From contig NZ_JAZLIO010000021.1 in assembly GCF_045617425.1 (NCBI RefSeq), positions 1-64,000 on the forward strand: DNA of 64,000 nucleotides, given 5' to 3'. The position numbers and the translations under genes are program-made. The number at the start of each line of letters is the position of its first letter. The first letter of the stretch is position 1. The stretch is from Carnobacterium_B sp045617425. GTDB taxonomy: Bacteria > Bacillota > Bacilli > Lactobacillales > Carnobacteriaceae. Positions 15,796 through 23,909 of the stretch are shown piece by piece. The notes beneath the pieces were generated by a model. The model made no database searches. It was not told where the DNA came from and saw nothing but the letters and a program-made list of their open reading frames with translations.

Positions 15796-17229
15796 TTACA
15801 GTTGTTCTTCTCCTTCATTGCCATACCAGTCAAAGTGGAAAGTTCCAGCTTTATCTGTTCTTTCGTATGTGTGTGCTCCGAAATAATCACGTTGTGCTTG
15901 AATGATATTTGCAGGCAGATCAGCAGTACGATATGAATCATAATAAGCAATTGCTGAAGAGAACGTCGGGATTGGTACACCTGATTTCACAGCAATACCA
16001 ATCACATCACGAACAGAGTCTTGGTAATTTTTAGTGATATCCATAAAGTAATCATCCAACATTAAGTTTTTAAGATCTGCTTTGCGTTCATAAGCATCTG
16101 TGATTTTTTGCAAGAAACGAGCACGAATGATGCACCCAGCACGGAAAATTTTAGCTATTTCACCGTATTGTAAATTCCAATCATACTCTTCACTAGCTGT
16201 ACGCATTTGTGCAAATCCTTGCGCGTAACTCATGATTTTACTAAAGTATAAAGCTTGTCTAATTTTTTCAACTAATTCAGCTTTTTCGCCTTCAAATGAA
16301 TATTTAGCAGGTTTTGGTAAAACTTTGCTTGCTTCAACACGTTCTTCTTTTAAAGCTGAAATATAACGTGCAAAAACAGATTCCGTAATCAATGGCAGTG
16401 GCACACCTAAATCTAATGCACTTTGAGATGTCCATTTACCAGTACCTTTATTGCCGGCACGGTCTAAAATAATATCAACCATTGGTTTACCTGTTTCAGG
16501 ATCTTTTTTAGTTAAAGCTGTTGCTGTGATTTCAATTAAGAAACTATCTAATTCGCCTTTGTTCCATTCAGCAAATACTTCAGCGATTTCTTCGACTGTT
16601 AAACCTGCAACGTTACGCAACAAGTGATAAGATTCAGCAATTAACTGCATATCGCCATACTCAATACCATTATGAACCATTTTAACATAGTGTCCTGCTC
16701 CATTTGGTCCAATGTAAGTAACACAAGCTTCACCATCTTCAGCTACAGCAGCAATTTGTTCAAGGATAGGTGCAACAAGATCGTAAGCTTCTTTTTGCCC
16801 ACCTGGCATAATAGCTGGTCCTTTAAGGGCACCTTCTTCTCCACCAGAAACACCGGTTCCAATAAAGTTCACACCAGATTCTGCTAGTTCTTCACTGCGA
16901 CGAATCGTATCTTTAAAGAAGGTATTTCCTCCGTCAATCAATACGTCCCCTTCATCAAGATGTGGCAATAAAGATTGAATGGTTGCATCCGTTCCTTTAC
17001 CTGCTTGTACCATTAACAAAATACGTCTTGGTTTTTCAAGAGAATCCACAAATTCTTCCACTGTGCGAGTCAAAACTAATTTCTTACCTGGATTTTCTGC
17101 AATAACTGCTTCTGTTTTAGATGTCGTACGGTTGTATACTGATACGGAATATCCTCTGCTTTCGATATTTAAAGCCAAATTTTTCCCCATAACAGCCATT
17201 CCAACTACACCAATTTGTTGCTTACTCAT
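15796..17229 (-). CDS. gnd: 6-phosphogluconate dehydrogenase, decarboxylating (NADP)
   Basis: A 477-residue enzyme of the oxidative pentose phosphate pathway: 6-phosphogluconate + NADP+ to ribulose 5-phosphate + CO2 + NADPH. The Rossmann motif GVVGMAVMGKNLA opens the protein with NRT at the cofactor 2'-phosphate site; substrate-binding regions SGGEEGA, the catalytic Lys in HYVKMVHNGIEYGDMQ (about residue 184) and the C-terminal signature IIRARFL are all intact. Length equals the standard GntZ/Gnd dimeric form. ATG 17229 is preceded by AAGGGAG. It is monocistronic with its own promoter candidate and terminator. Confidence 0.97.
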   Translation of the reverse strand: MSKQQIGVVGMAVMGKNLALNIESRGYSVSVYNRTTSKTEAVIAENPGKKLVLTRTVEEFVDSLEKPRRILLMVQAGKGTDATIQSLLPHLDEGDVLIDGGNTFFKDTIRRSEELAESGVNFIGTGVSGGEEGALKGPAIMPGGQKEAYDLVAPILEQIAAVAEDGEACVTYIGPNGAGHYVKMVHNGIEYGDMQLIAESYHLLRNVAGLTVEEIAEVFAEWNKGELDSFLIEITATALTKKDPETGKPMVDIILDRAGNKGTGKWTSQSALDLGVPLPLITESVFARYISALKEERVEASKVLPKPAKYSFEGEKAELVEKIRQALYFSKIMSYAQGFAQMRTASEEYDWNLQYGEIAKIFRAGCIIRARFLQKITDAYERKADLKNLMLDDYFMDITKNYQDSVRDVIGIAVKSGVPIPTFSSAIAYYDSYRTADLPANIIQAQRDYFGAHTYERTDKAGTFHFDWYGNEGEEQL

Positions 17230-17570
17230 ATTTATTTAAACTCCCTTCTCTTCAACCTCTATTTAACTAATATTATTTCTTTGTCCCTTACTATCCTAGC
17301 AAAAAAAGCGAGAAATGAAAAGTTGTTTCATATATTCTGTTAAGTTAATTTATTTTCCCCACTCAAGTTACAATCATTTTTTAAGTTGGAAATACGATTT
17401 ATGCTCTTTTATCAAAAACTATTGTATCTTTTGAGTGAAACTGTATTTTTCCTTCTAATAAAAAATACTTTTCACCTTTTTTTATCCTGCTTAGTGTAAA
17501 ATAGTCAGTAGAGTAGAGTTTATTTCTTAATCATATCTTCTATTAATCTTATTTTCAAGGAGCGTTTGCT
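17230..17570. other. 341-bp divergent intergenic region between gnd and corA
   Basis: AT-rich, non-coding. Apart from the gnd promoter candidate it holds a TAAAAT (17497-17502) that may be the -10 of corA, but no matching -35 at normal spacing. No M-box or other riboswitch and no strong hairpin was seen. Confidence 0.5.
17293..17320 (-). promoter_or_regulatory. Candidate extended -10 promoter for gnd
   Basis: On the minus strand TTTCAT (17320-17315), a 16-bp spacer and TAGGAT (17298-17293) preceded by TG, i.e. an extended -10 element. The leader to the ATG would be about 60 nt. Confidence 0.4.
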
Positions 17571-18527
17571 ATGATTCATTCTTATTATACAACAACCAAC
17601 GGTGACGTTGTCCATGACACTGAGTTCACTCATGTGGAATGGCTACACTTATCTAATCCGACATCTGATGAAATCAATCGAGTGGTTAAACATTTTGGGT
17701 TCCCAAAAGACTACCTTTCTAGTGTATTGGATCCAGATGAGGTTTCAAGACATGAAAATTTAGAATTAGATGAAAGAGAGAGTTCTTCATTAGCAATGTT
17801 TCTTTATCCATTAAAAATATCAAGTAATCCAAATGATAGTGAGTATGTTACGAGACCTTTAGCTGTTATCATGACATCCAAAACGGTTATTACAGCTGCT
17901 GTTCATACACCTGAGTTTATTTCAAGGATGATTGAGAATAATCCGAATTTTCCAATATCTAGTTCAAATCAGGAGCGGTTTTTACTTGATATTGCTTGGC
18001 ACATTTCTTCTGATTACATTATTTATTTAAAAGAAATAAATGCTAAAATCGAAAAATTAGAAGTCAACATTACAAAGACGTCTAAAAACCGACAATTATT
18101 TGTTTTAATGTCTCTACAAAAAAGTTTGGTTTATTTTAGTACTGCTATTGAAAGCAATCATCCGATTTTTAAACGTTTAAAAGCTATCGAGCGTTTCAAT
18201 AAAGATAAAAATATTCTTTCTTTTTTACATGATGTTGTTATTGAAAATCAACAAGCTGAAGCAATGATTCGCCAATCTAATAAAATGTTAGAACAGATCA
18301 GTGCTATCTTTTCTTCTGTTATTTCAAATAATTTAAATAATATTATGAAAGTATTAACGTCCATTACCATTGTTTTGACCATCCCAAATATTATCGGAGC
18401 ACTTTGGGGTATGAATGTGACACTCCCATTTGAAGACACTCCAGGTGCTTTTTGGATACTTTGCTTCATTAGTCTTGCAATATGTGGATTAACCGTTTGG
18501 ATATTGAGAAAAAAAGATTATTTTTAA
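17571..18527 (+). CDS. corA: CorA-family divalent cation (Mg2+/Co2+) channel
   Basis: A 318-residue CorA-type channel that forms pentamers in the membrane. The N-terminal ~240 residues are the cytosolic alpha/beta plus long-helix funnel domain; two C-terminal membrane helices flank the essential GMN motif (LWGMNV, near residue 280), and the C-terminus ends with a basic stretch RKKDYF as in typical CorA proteins. The glutamate-poor loop after GMN (TLPFEDTPGAF) is of the CorA, not ZntB, type, although ZntB-like zinc transport cannot be fully excluded. ATG 17571 has AAGGAG about nine bases upstream. Confidence 0.88.
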   Translation: MIHSYYTTTNGDVVHDTEFTHVEWLHLSNPTSDEINRVVKHFGFPKDYLSSVLDPDEVSRHENLELDERESSSLAMFLYPLKISSNPNDSEYVTRPLAVIMTSKTVITAAVHTPEFISRMIENNPNFPISSSNQERFLLDIAWHISSDYIIYLKEINAKIEKLEVNITKTSKNRQLFVLMSLQKSLVYFSTAIESNHPIFKRLKAIERFNKDKNILSFLHDVVIENQQAEAMIRQSNKMLEQISAIFSSVISNNLNNIMKVLTSITIVLTIPNIIGALWGMNVTLPFEDTPGAFWILCFISLAICGLTVWILRKKDYF

Positions 18528-18535
18528 TAGCCTAT

Positions 18536-18565
18536 TGATTCTTTCTGCTTATTTGATGTAAACTA
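18536..18565 (+). promoter_or_regulatory. Candidate promoter for the DUF4044 gene
   Basis: TTGATT (18536-18541), an 18-bp spacer and TAAACT (18560-18565), starting just after the corA stop. Confidence 0.4.
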
Positions 18566-18600
18566 TAAGAAATATCCATATGAAAGTGGGGGATTACCTC

Positions 18601-18732
18601 GTGGCTACAAAAAACAAAAAATCAGTCTCTAAAACACAACGTTTCACTAAAGTGTTTGTCTGGATCATGCTGATTGCAATGTTAGGTACAGTATTTCTAA
18701 CTCTTATTTCCACACTAATGACTATGAATTAA
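18601..18732 (+). CDS. DUF4044-type small membrane protein (43 aa)
   Basis: A small gene: GTG start at 18601, GGGGG eight bases upstream, TAA stop at 18730-18732. The 43-residue product has a basic N-terminus (ATKNKKSVSKTQRFTK) and one membrane helix with the core VFVWIMLIAML, which I recognise as the DUF4044 pattern common in Lactobacillales (F-x-K-x-F-V-W-I-M-L-I-A-M). It is followed directly by a hairpin terminator, so it is a complete small transcription unit between corA and msrA. Topology is predicted N-in with the basic tail in the cytosol. The family has no assigned function. Confidence 0.85.
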   Translation: MATKNKKSVSKTQRFTKVFVWIMLIAMLGTVFLTLISTLMTMN

Positions 18733-18738
18733 AGCCCA

Positions 18739-18779
18739 CCACATCAGTCGATTGAGTAAATCGGTTAATGTGGTTTTTT
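18739..18779 (+). terminator. Terminator of the DUF4044 gene
   Basis: Stem CCACAT/ATGTGG (18739-18744 and 18768-18773) extended by an inner CGATT/AATCG pairing and followed by six T. It ends about 25 bp before the msrA start. Confidence 0.75.
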
Positions 18780-18804
18780 AATTTAAAATTTGGAGGCCAC
18801 CAAT

Positions 18805-19455
18805 ATGACAAATTTTGATAGACAAGCGAATAATACTCAAACCGCTACCTTTAGTATGGGATGCTTTTGGGGGCCTGATAGTCGTTTTGGTCATCTTCCT
18901 GGCATCCTTCGAACACGTGTTGGTTACGCTGGTGGTACTTCCCCTAATCCTAACTATAGATCCATTGAGGATCACACGGAGACGCTAGAAATTGATTTTG
19001 ATCCTGAGCTAATTAGTTATTCTGATATTTTGAATTTATTTTGGAACAGTCATGATGCTGTTAAAGACCGCAACTATAAAGGACGTCAATATCTTTCACT
19101 TTTGTTTTATCATAATTCCGAACAGCAAAAAATTGCTAATGAGGTCAAAAGTAAGTGGGAAAATAAATACAATAAGCGAATACAGACTGAACTTCTCCCA
19201 TATACTCATTTTTATCGAGCAGAAGATCACCATCAAAAATATTTCATGAAACGTTATCCTAAGGCTCTTGAGAAAGTAAGCAACCTTTTCCCAACATATG
19301 CTGACTATGTTGATTCAACAATTGCAGCACGTTTGAACGGTTTTGTTCGAGAATACGGTCTTTTAATAGATATCAAAAAGGAACTTGAATTTTGGGGATT
19401 GAGTGACACTGAAAAACACATTTTAGAGAAACTACTTTCCAGTATTCGATGGTAA
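18805..19455 (+). CDS. msrA: Peptide-methionine (S)-S-oxide reductase MsrA
   Basis: A 216-residue MsrA that repairs the S epimer of methionine sulfoxide in proteins. The catalytic motif GCFWG places the nucleophile at Cys20; downstream family motifs GYAGG, NPNYRSIEDHTETLEI and the aromatic/acidic substrate pocket are recognisable, as is HHQKYF. The ATG at 18805 is preferred because TTTGGAGG lies eight bases upstream; an in-frame TTG at 18790 falls inside that ribosome-binding site. No second resolving Cys is evident near the C-terminus, so it may use an alternative recycling mechanism. The C-terminal ~45 residues after the core are longer than in minimal MsrA. Confidence 0.92.
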   Translation: MTNFDRQANNTQTATFSMGCFWGPDSRFGHLPGILRTRVGYAGGTSPNPNYRSIEDHTETLEIDFDPELISYSDILNLFWNSHDAVKDRNYKGRQYLSLLFYHNSEQQKIANEVKSKWENKYNKRIQTELLPYTHFYRAEDHHQKYFMKRYPKALEKVSNLFPTYADYVDSTIAARLNGFVREYGLLIDIKKELEFWGLSDTEKHILEKLLSSIRW

Positions 19456-19487
19456 ACTACTACTCTATACTTCTATACCCATTCTAA

Positions 19488-19546
19488 AAAAAGAATCCTG
19501 TAGACCTACGAACTTTTTAGTCCGTTGGTTTACAAGATTCTTTAAT
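19488..19546. terminator. Bidirectional terminator between msrA and recN
   Basis: Long inverted repeat AAAGAATC(C)TGTAGACC / GGTTTACAAGATTCTTT (about 19490-19507 and 19527-19543), A/T-flanked, between converging genes. Confidence 0.8.
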
Positions 19547-19547
19547 T

Positions 19548-21266
19548 TTAACTCATTTTCTTTTGTTTTTGTTTTTCTGTCTCAGCTAAAACAGTTAATT
19601 CTTTAGCATGTTCTAAAGTCAATTTTGTGATTTCAGTACCTGCTAACATACGCGCAATTTCTTCAATTTTTTCTAAAGATATTAAAGAATTGACATGCGT
19701 TTTTGTGCGATCATTTTCCACACTTTTTGAAATATATAAATGATTATCTGCCATCGCAGCTACTTGAGGCAAATGCGTAATGCAGAGAACTTGAGAATGA
19801 ACAGCTACCATATAAATTTTATTTGCAATCGCTTGAGCAACTCGTCCGCTAACACCAGTATCTACTTCATCAAATATGATACTAGTGATGCCTTGAGATT
19901 TGGAGAAAATAGTTTTCATCGCTAGCATCATGCGAGACAATTCTCCTCCAGAAGCTACTCTAGCTAAAGGTTTTAACGGTTCCCCCATATTTGTAGCAAT
20001 ATAGAACTCTACCTCATCAAAGCCAGACTCATGCGCAATTTCACTCGTGAAATCTTGAATCGGTTTAAAAAATTGAACTTCAAAAACTACTTTTTCCATA
20101 TACAATTCTTTTAACTGTTCATGAATGGCTTGTTCAATTTTTTTGGCTACTACTCTACGTTTTTCAGAAAGTTCGCTACCTCGCCTAATCAATTCTTTCG
20201 ATAAACTGGATAACTCTTTTGTCATATTCGTCAGATGATTTTCACGATTCATAATTTGATTTAATTCTGCCACAATTTTTTCATAATATGCTTTGATTTC
20301 TGTAATAGAATCGCCATACTTACGTTTTAGTTGTTTGATGCTCTCTAATCTTTTTTCAATTTCATTAAGGCGATCCTCATCATATGCTGTTTGATCCATT
20401 TCTCTTAAGATATCACTTGCCGCTTCTTGAAGCTGAAAGTAACTACTTGAAATCGCTTCTGACAAGACTTTGTATTTTTCATCTATCTCTTCTAAAGAAC
20501 TCATTTCAGTCATTGCATTTCCAATCAAGTCAATTCCATTAACTTCATCTCCTTGCAAAGCATCATAGCTCATCGATAGTGCAGACATAATTTTTTGATA
20601 ATTAGCTAATAAATTTTTTTCTTCTAACAGCTCTTCTTCCTCACCGTCAAGGAGTTCAGCCATTTCAATTTCATTTGTTTGGTACTGAAGCATATCCAGT
20701 CGTTGAGCTAGTTCTTGTTCTCCATTTTGCCATTTATCAAAGGCTTTTTTAACTTTTTTATAGTCTGTATATGTTTCTTGATAATTCTTTTTTAACATTA
20801 CCAATTTCTGATCGCCAAAATGATCTAACATGTTTAAATGACGTTCTGGATTCATCAATTCTTGATGTTCGTTTTGTCCATGAATATCAATAATTGATTC
20901 TCCAATTAAACGTAAAGTAGCAATCGTTACTAAACGACCGTTGATACGACAAACATTTTTACCACTACGATGAATGTCACGCTGAATAATCACACTATCT
21001 TCTTCGCTGTCAATATCATAGTCTTTTAGTAATTTATTAGTAGTGGAATTTCCTTCTAATGAAAATAACGCTTCTAGAACACATTTAGTTGCACCATGAC
21101 GAATAAATTCACTGGATCCTCTTCCACCTGCAAGTAGCCCAACCGCATCAATAATAATCGACTTCCCTGCTCCTGTTTCTCCGGTTAAAACAGTCATACC
21201 ACGATTAAAACTAAGATTCAAATCTTGTATGATTGCAAAATCCTTAATTGTTAATTCCTGAAGCAC
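19548..21266 (-). CDS. recN: DNA repair protein RecN (SMC-like ATPase)
   Basis: A 572-residue SMC-like protein that acts early in double-strand-break repair. Walker A GETGAGKS lies near residue 30; a long coiled coil spans about 160-360 with an apex around residue 250; the C-terminal ATPase half contains the signature VASGGELSRMMLAMK and Walker B SIIFDEVDTGVSG. Full length. The GTG start (21266) has GGAGGTG seven bases upstream. It follows argR by 34 bp in one operon, the classic Firmicutes argR-recN arrangement. Confidence 0.96.
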   Translation of the reverse strand: MLQELTIKDFAIIQDLNLSFNRGMTVLTGETGAGKSIIIDAVGLLAGGRGSSEFIRHGATKCVLEALFSLEGNSTTNKLLKDYDIDSEEDSVIIQRDIHRSGKNVCRINGRLVTIATLRLIGESIIDIHGQNEHQELMNPERHLNMLDHFGDQKLVMLKKNYQETYTDYKKVKKAFDKWQNGEQELAQRLDMLQYQTNEIEMAELLDGEEEELLEEKNLLANYQKIMSALSMSYDALQGDEVNGIDLIGNAMTEMSSLEEIDEKYKVLSEAISSSYFQLQEAASDILREMDQTAYDEDRLNEIEKRLESIKQLKRKYGDSITEIKAYYEKIVAELNQIMNRENHLTNMTKELSSLSKELIRRGSELSEKRRVVAKKIEQAIHEQLKELYMEKVVFEVQFFKPIQDFTSEIAHESGFDEVEFYIATNMGEPLKPLARVASGGELSRMMLAMKTIFSKSQGITSIIFDEVDTGVSGRVAQAIANKIYMVAVHSQVLCITHLPQVAAMADNHLYISKSVENDRTKTHVNSLISLEKIEEIARMLAGTEITKLTLEHAKELTVLAETEKQKQKKMS

Positions 21267-21300
21267 TGTTCAACACCTCCAATACTTCTTTCTTGATTGC

Positions 21301-21750
21301 TTAAATTAATTGTATAAAATGATTTTTCAACTGGAGTGCTTCTTCATTTGAACGACAAATAATCAGTACTGTATCATCTCCTGAGATAGCTCCAAAGACA
21401 CTGTCAAAATTTGAAGTATCAATTAAACTGCCTAAAGCAAAAGCATTTCCAGGAATGGTTCGAATGAGCAGAAAACAATCTTGCGTATCCATAGAAACAA
21501 AAGCATCTTTAAATAAACGTTCCAACTTTTTCGATGTATCATATTGAATATCAGGCGGTAAACTATATTGATATCCTCCTGTTTGAGAGGGAACTTTAAC
21601 TAATTGAAGTTCTTTAATATCACGCGAAATAGTTGCTTGTGTTACTTCTATACCCTTTTCTTCTAATATACGTACAAAGTCTTCTTGTTTTTCAATAACA
21701 TTTTCTTTAATCAACTCTTGTAACAAATGATGACGTTCTCTCTTTTTCAT
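21301..21750 (-). CDS. argR: Arginine repressor ArgR/AhrC family
   Basis: A 149-residue hexameric repressor. The N-terminal winged helix (about 1-70) has the family text TQATISRDIKELQLVK; the C-terminal domain holds the GSLIDTSNFD and the arginine-binding GDDTVLIICR segment. It senses arginine and regulates arg genes. Lactobacillales often carry two paralogues; this one is in the conserved position beside recN and is probably the ahrC/argR orthologue. A terminator (21871-21908) separates it from tlyA, so it likely has its own promoter in the 120-bp gap. Confidence 0.93.
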   Translation of the reverse strand: MKKRERHHLLQELIKENVIEKQEDFVRILEEKGIEVTQATISRDIKELQLVKVPSQTGGYQYSLPPDIQYDTSKKLERLFKDAFVSMDTQDCFLLIRTIPGNAFALGSLIDTSNFDSVFGAISGDDTVLIICRSNEEALQLKNHFIQLI

Positions 21751-21870
21751 GTTTCCACCTCATTTTCATAACCACTATTATTCATTTAATACTCCTATCA
21801 TAGCGTACTTAATTCAGATAGAAAAGAAAAAATAAAAGAAATCAAAACAAAAAGCTCTAAACATTAAAAA

Positions 21871-21908
21871 TAAAATACGAATGTACCAATTTTAGCTGGT
21901 ACATTCGT
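21871..21908 (-). terminator. Terminator after tlyA
   Basis: Perfect 11-bp stem ACGAATGTACC/GGTACATTCGT (21877-21887 and 21898-21908), followed on the minus strand by ATTTTATTTTT. It starts 3 bp after the tlyA stop. Confidence 0.8.
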
Positions 21909-21911
21909 TAT

Positions 21912-22739
21912 TTATTTTTTTTCATTTTTTAATGTAGCGTACGCTTCTCTTAAAACTGATTCTATATCGACAGAATCAGCAAGATTACCTTTTATTTTGT
22001 CATTCCATTTTAAATGAGCTAAAAATTCAATGTTGCCTTCTCCACCTGTAATAGGAGAAAATGTCAAATTCAGTACATCGTATCCGATATTTGTTGCAAA
22101 TGAAAGCATGTCTGTCAAAACTTGCTCATGAACTTGTTTATCGCTGACGATTCCTTTTTCACCAACATCTTCACGATGTGCCTCAAATTGAGGTTTGATC
22201 AAAGCCAATACATCTCCACCAGAAGCAATTATGTTCTTTAGCACAGGTAGAATGACACGTAAAGAAATAAATGAAACGTCAATAGAGGATAAATTAGGTA
22301 TACCTTTTGAAAAATCTTCTAGCTTACAATATCTAAAGTTCGTTTGTTCCATTACTACGACTCTTGGATCTTGACGCAGTTTCCAGGCTAGCTGATTCGT
22401 TCCTACATCTAAAGCATAACTCAATTTAGCTCCGTGTTGTAAAGCAGCATCTGTAAATCCTCCAGTCGAAGAACCTATATCTAACATGATTTTGTCTTTA
22501 ATCGTCACATCAAAAATATTCATCGCCTTTTCTAATTTAAACCCACCTCGACTGACATAACGAGAATGTTTTCCTTTTAACTGAAGTTTCGTATCAGAAG
22601 GAATTTTTTCTCCAGCAGTATCGATTCGCTCTTCTTTTTCTGTGTATACTTGACCAGCCATAATGATACTTTTAGCTTTTTCAATAGATTCCACCAGGCC
22701 TTGTTCGACTAAGAGGATATCTACTCGTTCTTTTTTCAT
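21912..22739 (-). CDS. tlyA: TlyA-family rRNA 2'-O-methyltransferase
   Basis: A 275-residue protein with an N-terminal S4 RNA-binding domain (about 1-60, RVDILLVEQGLVESIEKAK) and an FtsJ-like SAM methyltransferase domain with motif I LDIGSSTGGFTDAAL. TlyA of mycobacteria methylates the ribose of 16S C1409 and 23S C1920; in Firmicutes the YqxC orthologue sits, as here, between ispA and argR. Older annotation calls it a hemolysin; I do not support that as a primary role. It is 18 bp after ispA and ends that operon. Confidence 0.9.
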   Translation of the reverse strand: MKKERVDILLVEQGLVESIEKAKSIIMAGQVYTEKEERIDTAGEKIPSDTKLQLKGKHSRYVSRGGFKLEKAMNIFDVTIKDKIMLDIGSSTGGFTDAALQHGAKLSYALDVGTNQLAWKLRQDPRVVVMEQTNFRYCKLEDFSKGIPNLSSIDVSFISLRVILPVLKNIIASGGDVLALIKPQFEAHREDVGEKGIVSDKQVHEQVLTDMLSFATNIGYDVLNLTFSPITGGEGNIEFLAHLKWNDKIKGNLADSVDIESVLREAYATLKNEKK

Positions 22740-22757
22740 GTGACGGTTCCCACCTTT

Positions 22758-23657
22758 TTAATCGATCACCAAAAGATCAATAATTTCTACCAATAAATTA
22801 ATTTGAACCGGTCTACCTGAATCTTGACTAATTTGTTCAACAGTCAGTAAGTTTAATTTTGCAGCTGTTAGCTCTTGGTTCAAAGCTACTTTAGCTCCTT
22901 CAAGTGTTAACAAACCTGGATAAGTGCTCTTATTGTGTGCTGCATCCATTCCAGTGTTTTTGCCGATTTCTTCTACATTTCCGATTACATCCAAAATGTC
23001 ATCGCGAATTTGATAAGCTAATCCGATATGCTCAGCATACCCCATCAATTGTTCTTCCACTTCTTTTGCTGCGTCAACAATCACACATGCGGCGTAAATA
23101 GGAAATTTTAACAACTCACCGGTCTTGTTCCGATGAATAAATTGTAATTCTTCCAAACTTAAGTCTTTCGTTTCACCTTGGATATCCGCCATTTGCCCCA
23201 AAATCATACCTTCAGGTCCTGCAGATTTTGCTAAAGCTAGAATTAATTTCACTTTTTTTTCTGATGAAGCATCTGATGCAGCAATAATTTCAAAAGCTTG
23301 TGTTAACAATGCATCACCAGCTAAAATTGCTGTATCTTCACCGTAAACAATATGACTTGTCGGTTTTCCTCTACGCAACTCATCATTATCCATAGCAGGT
23401 AAATCATCATGAATTAAAGAATACGTATGGATAAACTCTAAAGCAGCACTAACGGCATACCCTTTTCTACTATCGCCGCCCAACGATTCAATCGTTGCTA
23501 AAAGAAGTAAAGGTCGAATTCTTTTTCCACCAGCTTCTAAGGAATAAAACATAGCTTCGTGTAATGGTTCCTTTTCAGTTCCATTTTTCCCAATATATCC
23601 AAGCATTTCCTCTTCAAATGATGGTATCACATTATTTTTAAATGACTTTAAATTCAT
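22758..23657 (-). CDS. ispA: Farnesyl diphosphate synthase / polyprenyl synthase
   Basis: A 299-residue trans-isoprenyl diphosphate synthase that condenses IPP with DMAPP/GPP to make FPP, the precursor of undecaprenyl phosphate. The first Asp-rich motif is DDLPAMD (with RRGKPTSH after it) and the second is DDILD; the residues before the first motif (ALEFIHTYSLIHDD) contain an aromatic at the chain-length position, as expected for C15 products. Note that dxs, which follows ispA in Bacillus, is absent, in keeping with use of the mevalonate route in Lactobacillales. It lies 15 bp after xseB. Confidence 0.95.
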   Translation of the reverse strand: MNLKSFKNNVIPSFEEEMLGYIGKNGTEKEPLHEAMFYSLEAGGKRIRPLLLLATIESLGGDSRKGYAVSAALEFIHTYSLIHDDLPAMDNDELRRGKPTSHIVYGEDTAILAGDALLTQAFEIIAASDASSEKKVKLILALAKSAGPEGMILGQMADIQGETKDLSLEELQFIHRNKTGELLKFPIYAACVIVDAAKEVEEQLMGYAEHIGLAYQIRDDILDVIGNVEEIGKNTGMDAAHNKSTYPGLLTLEGAKVALNQELTAAKLNLLTVEQISQDSGRPVQINLLVEIIDLLVID

Positions 23658-23672
23658 ATCGACCCTCTTTTC

Positions 23673-23909
23673 TTAATTACTTTCACTTTCATCTTCAAAT
23701 AACTTTTCTTTACCATTTTCATCAACTATTTTAGTTAATGTTTGTTCTGCATTTTGTAATGTTTCCTTACAAAATTTACTTAAACTAACGCCTTTTTGAA
23801 ATTGATCCAACGCTTCTTCTAATGGAACATCTCCACGTTCTAAGTTTGTTACAATTTCTTCTAATTGCTGCATAGCTTCTTCAAATTTTAATTTCTTTGT
23901 TGTACTCAT
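23673..23909 (-). CDS. xseB: Exodeoxyribonuclease VII small subunit
   Basis: A 78-residue helical protein with the XseB pattern FEEAMQQLEEIVTNLERGDVPLEEALDQFQKG. It binds the large subunit to form exonuclease VII, which degrades single-stranded DNA to oligonucleotides. Its ATG overlaps the xseA stop in ATGA, so expression is coupled. Confidence 0.96.
   Translation of the reverse strand: MSTTKKLKFEEAMQQLEEIVTNLERGDVPLEEALDQFQKGVSLSKFCKETLQNAEQTLTKIVDENGKEKLFEDESESN

Noticed and set aside
15644..15886. Plus-strand frame overlapping the gnd terminator
   Set aside because: It runs through the terminator hairpin and the 3' end of gnd; codon content and lack of a ribosome-binding site mark it as a shadow.
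21912..22739. Hemolysin function for the TlyA-family gene
   Set aside because: The name is historical; the S4 plus FtsJ-like methyltransferase domains support an rRNA methyltransferase.
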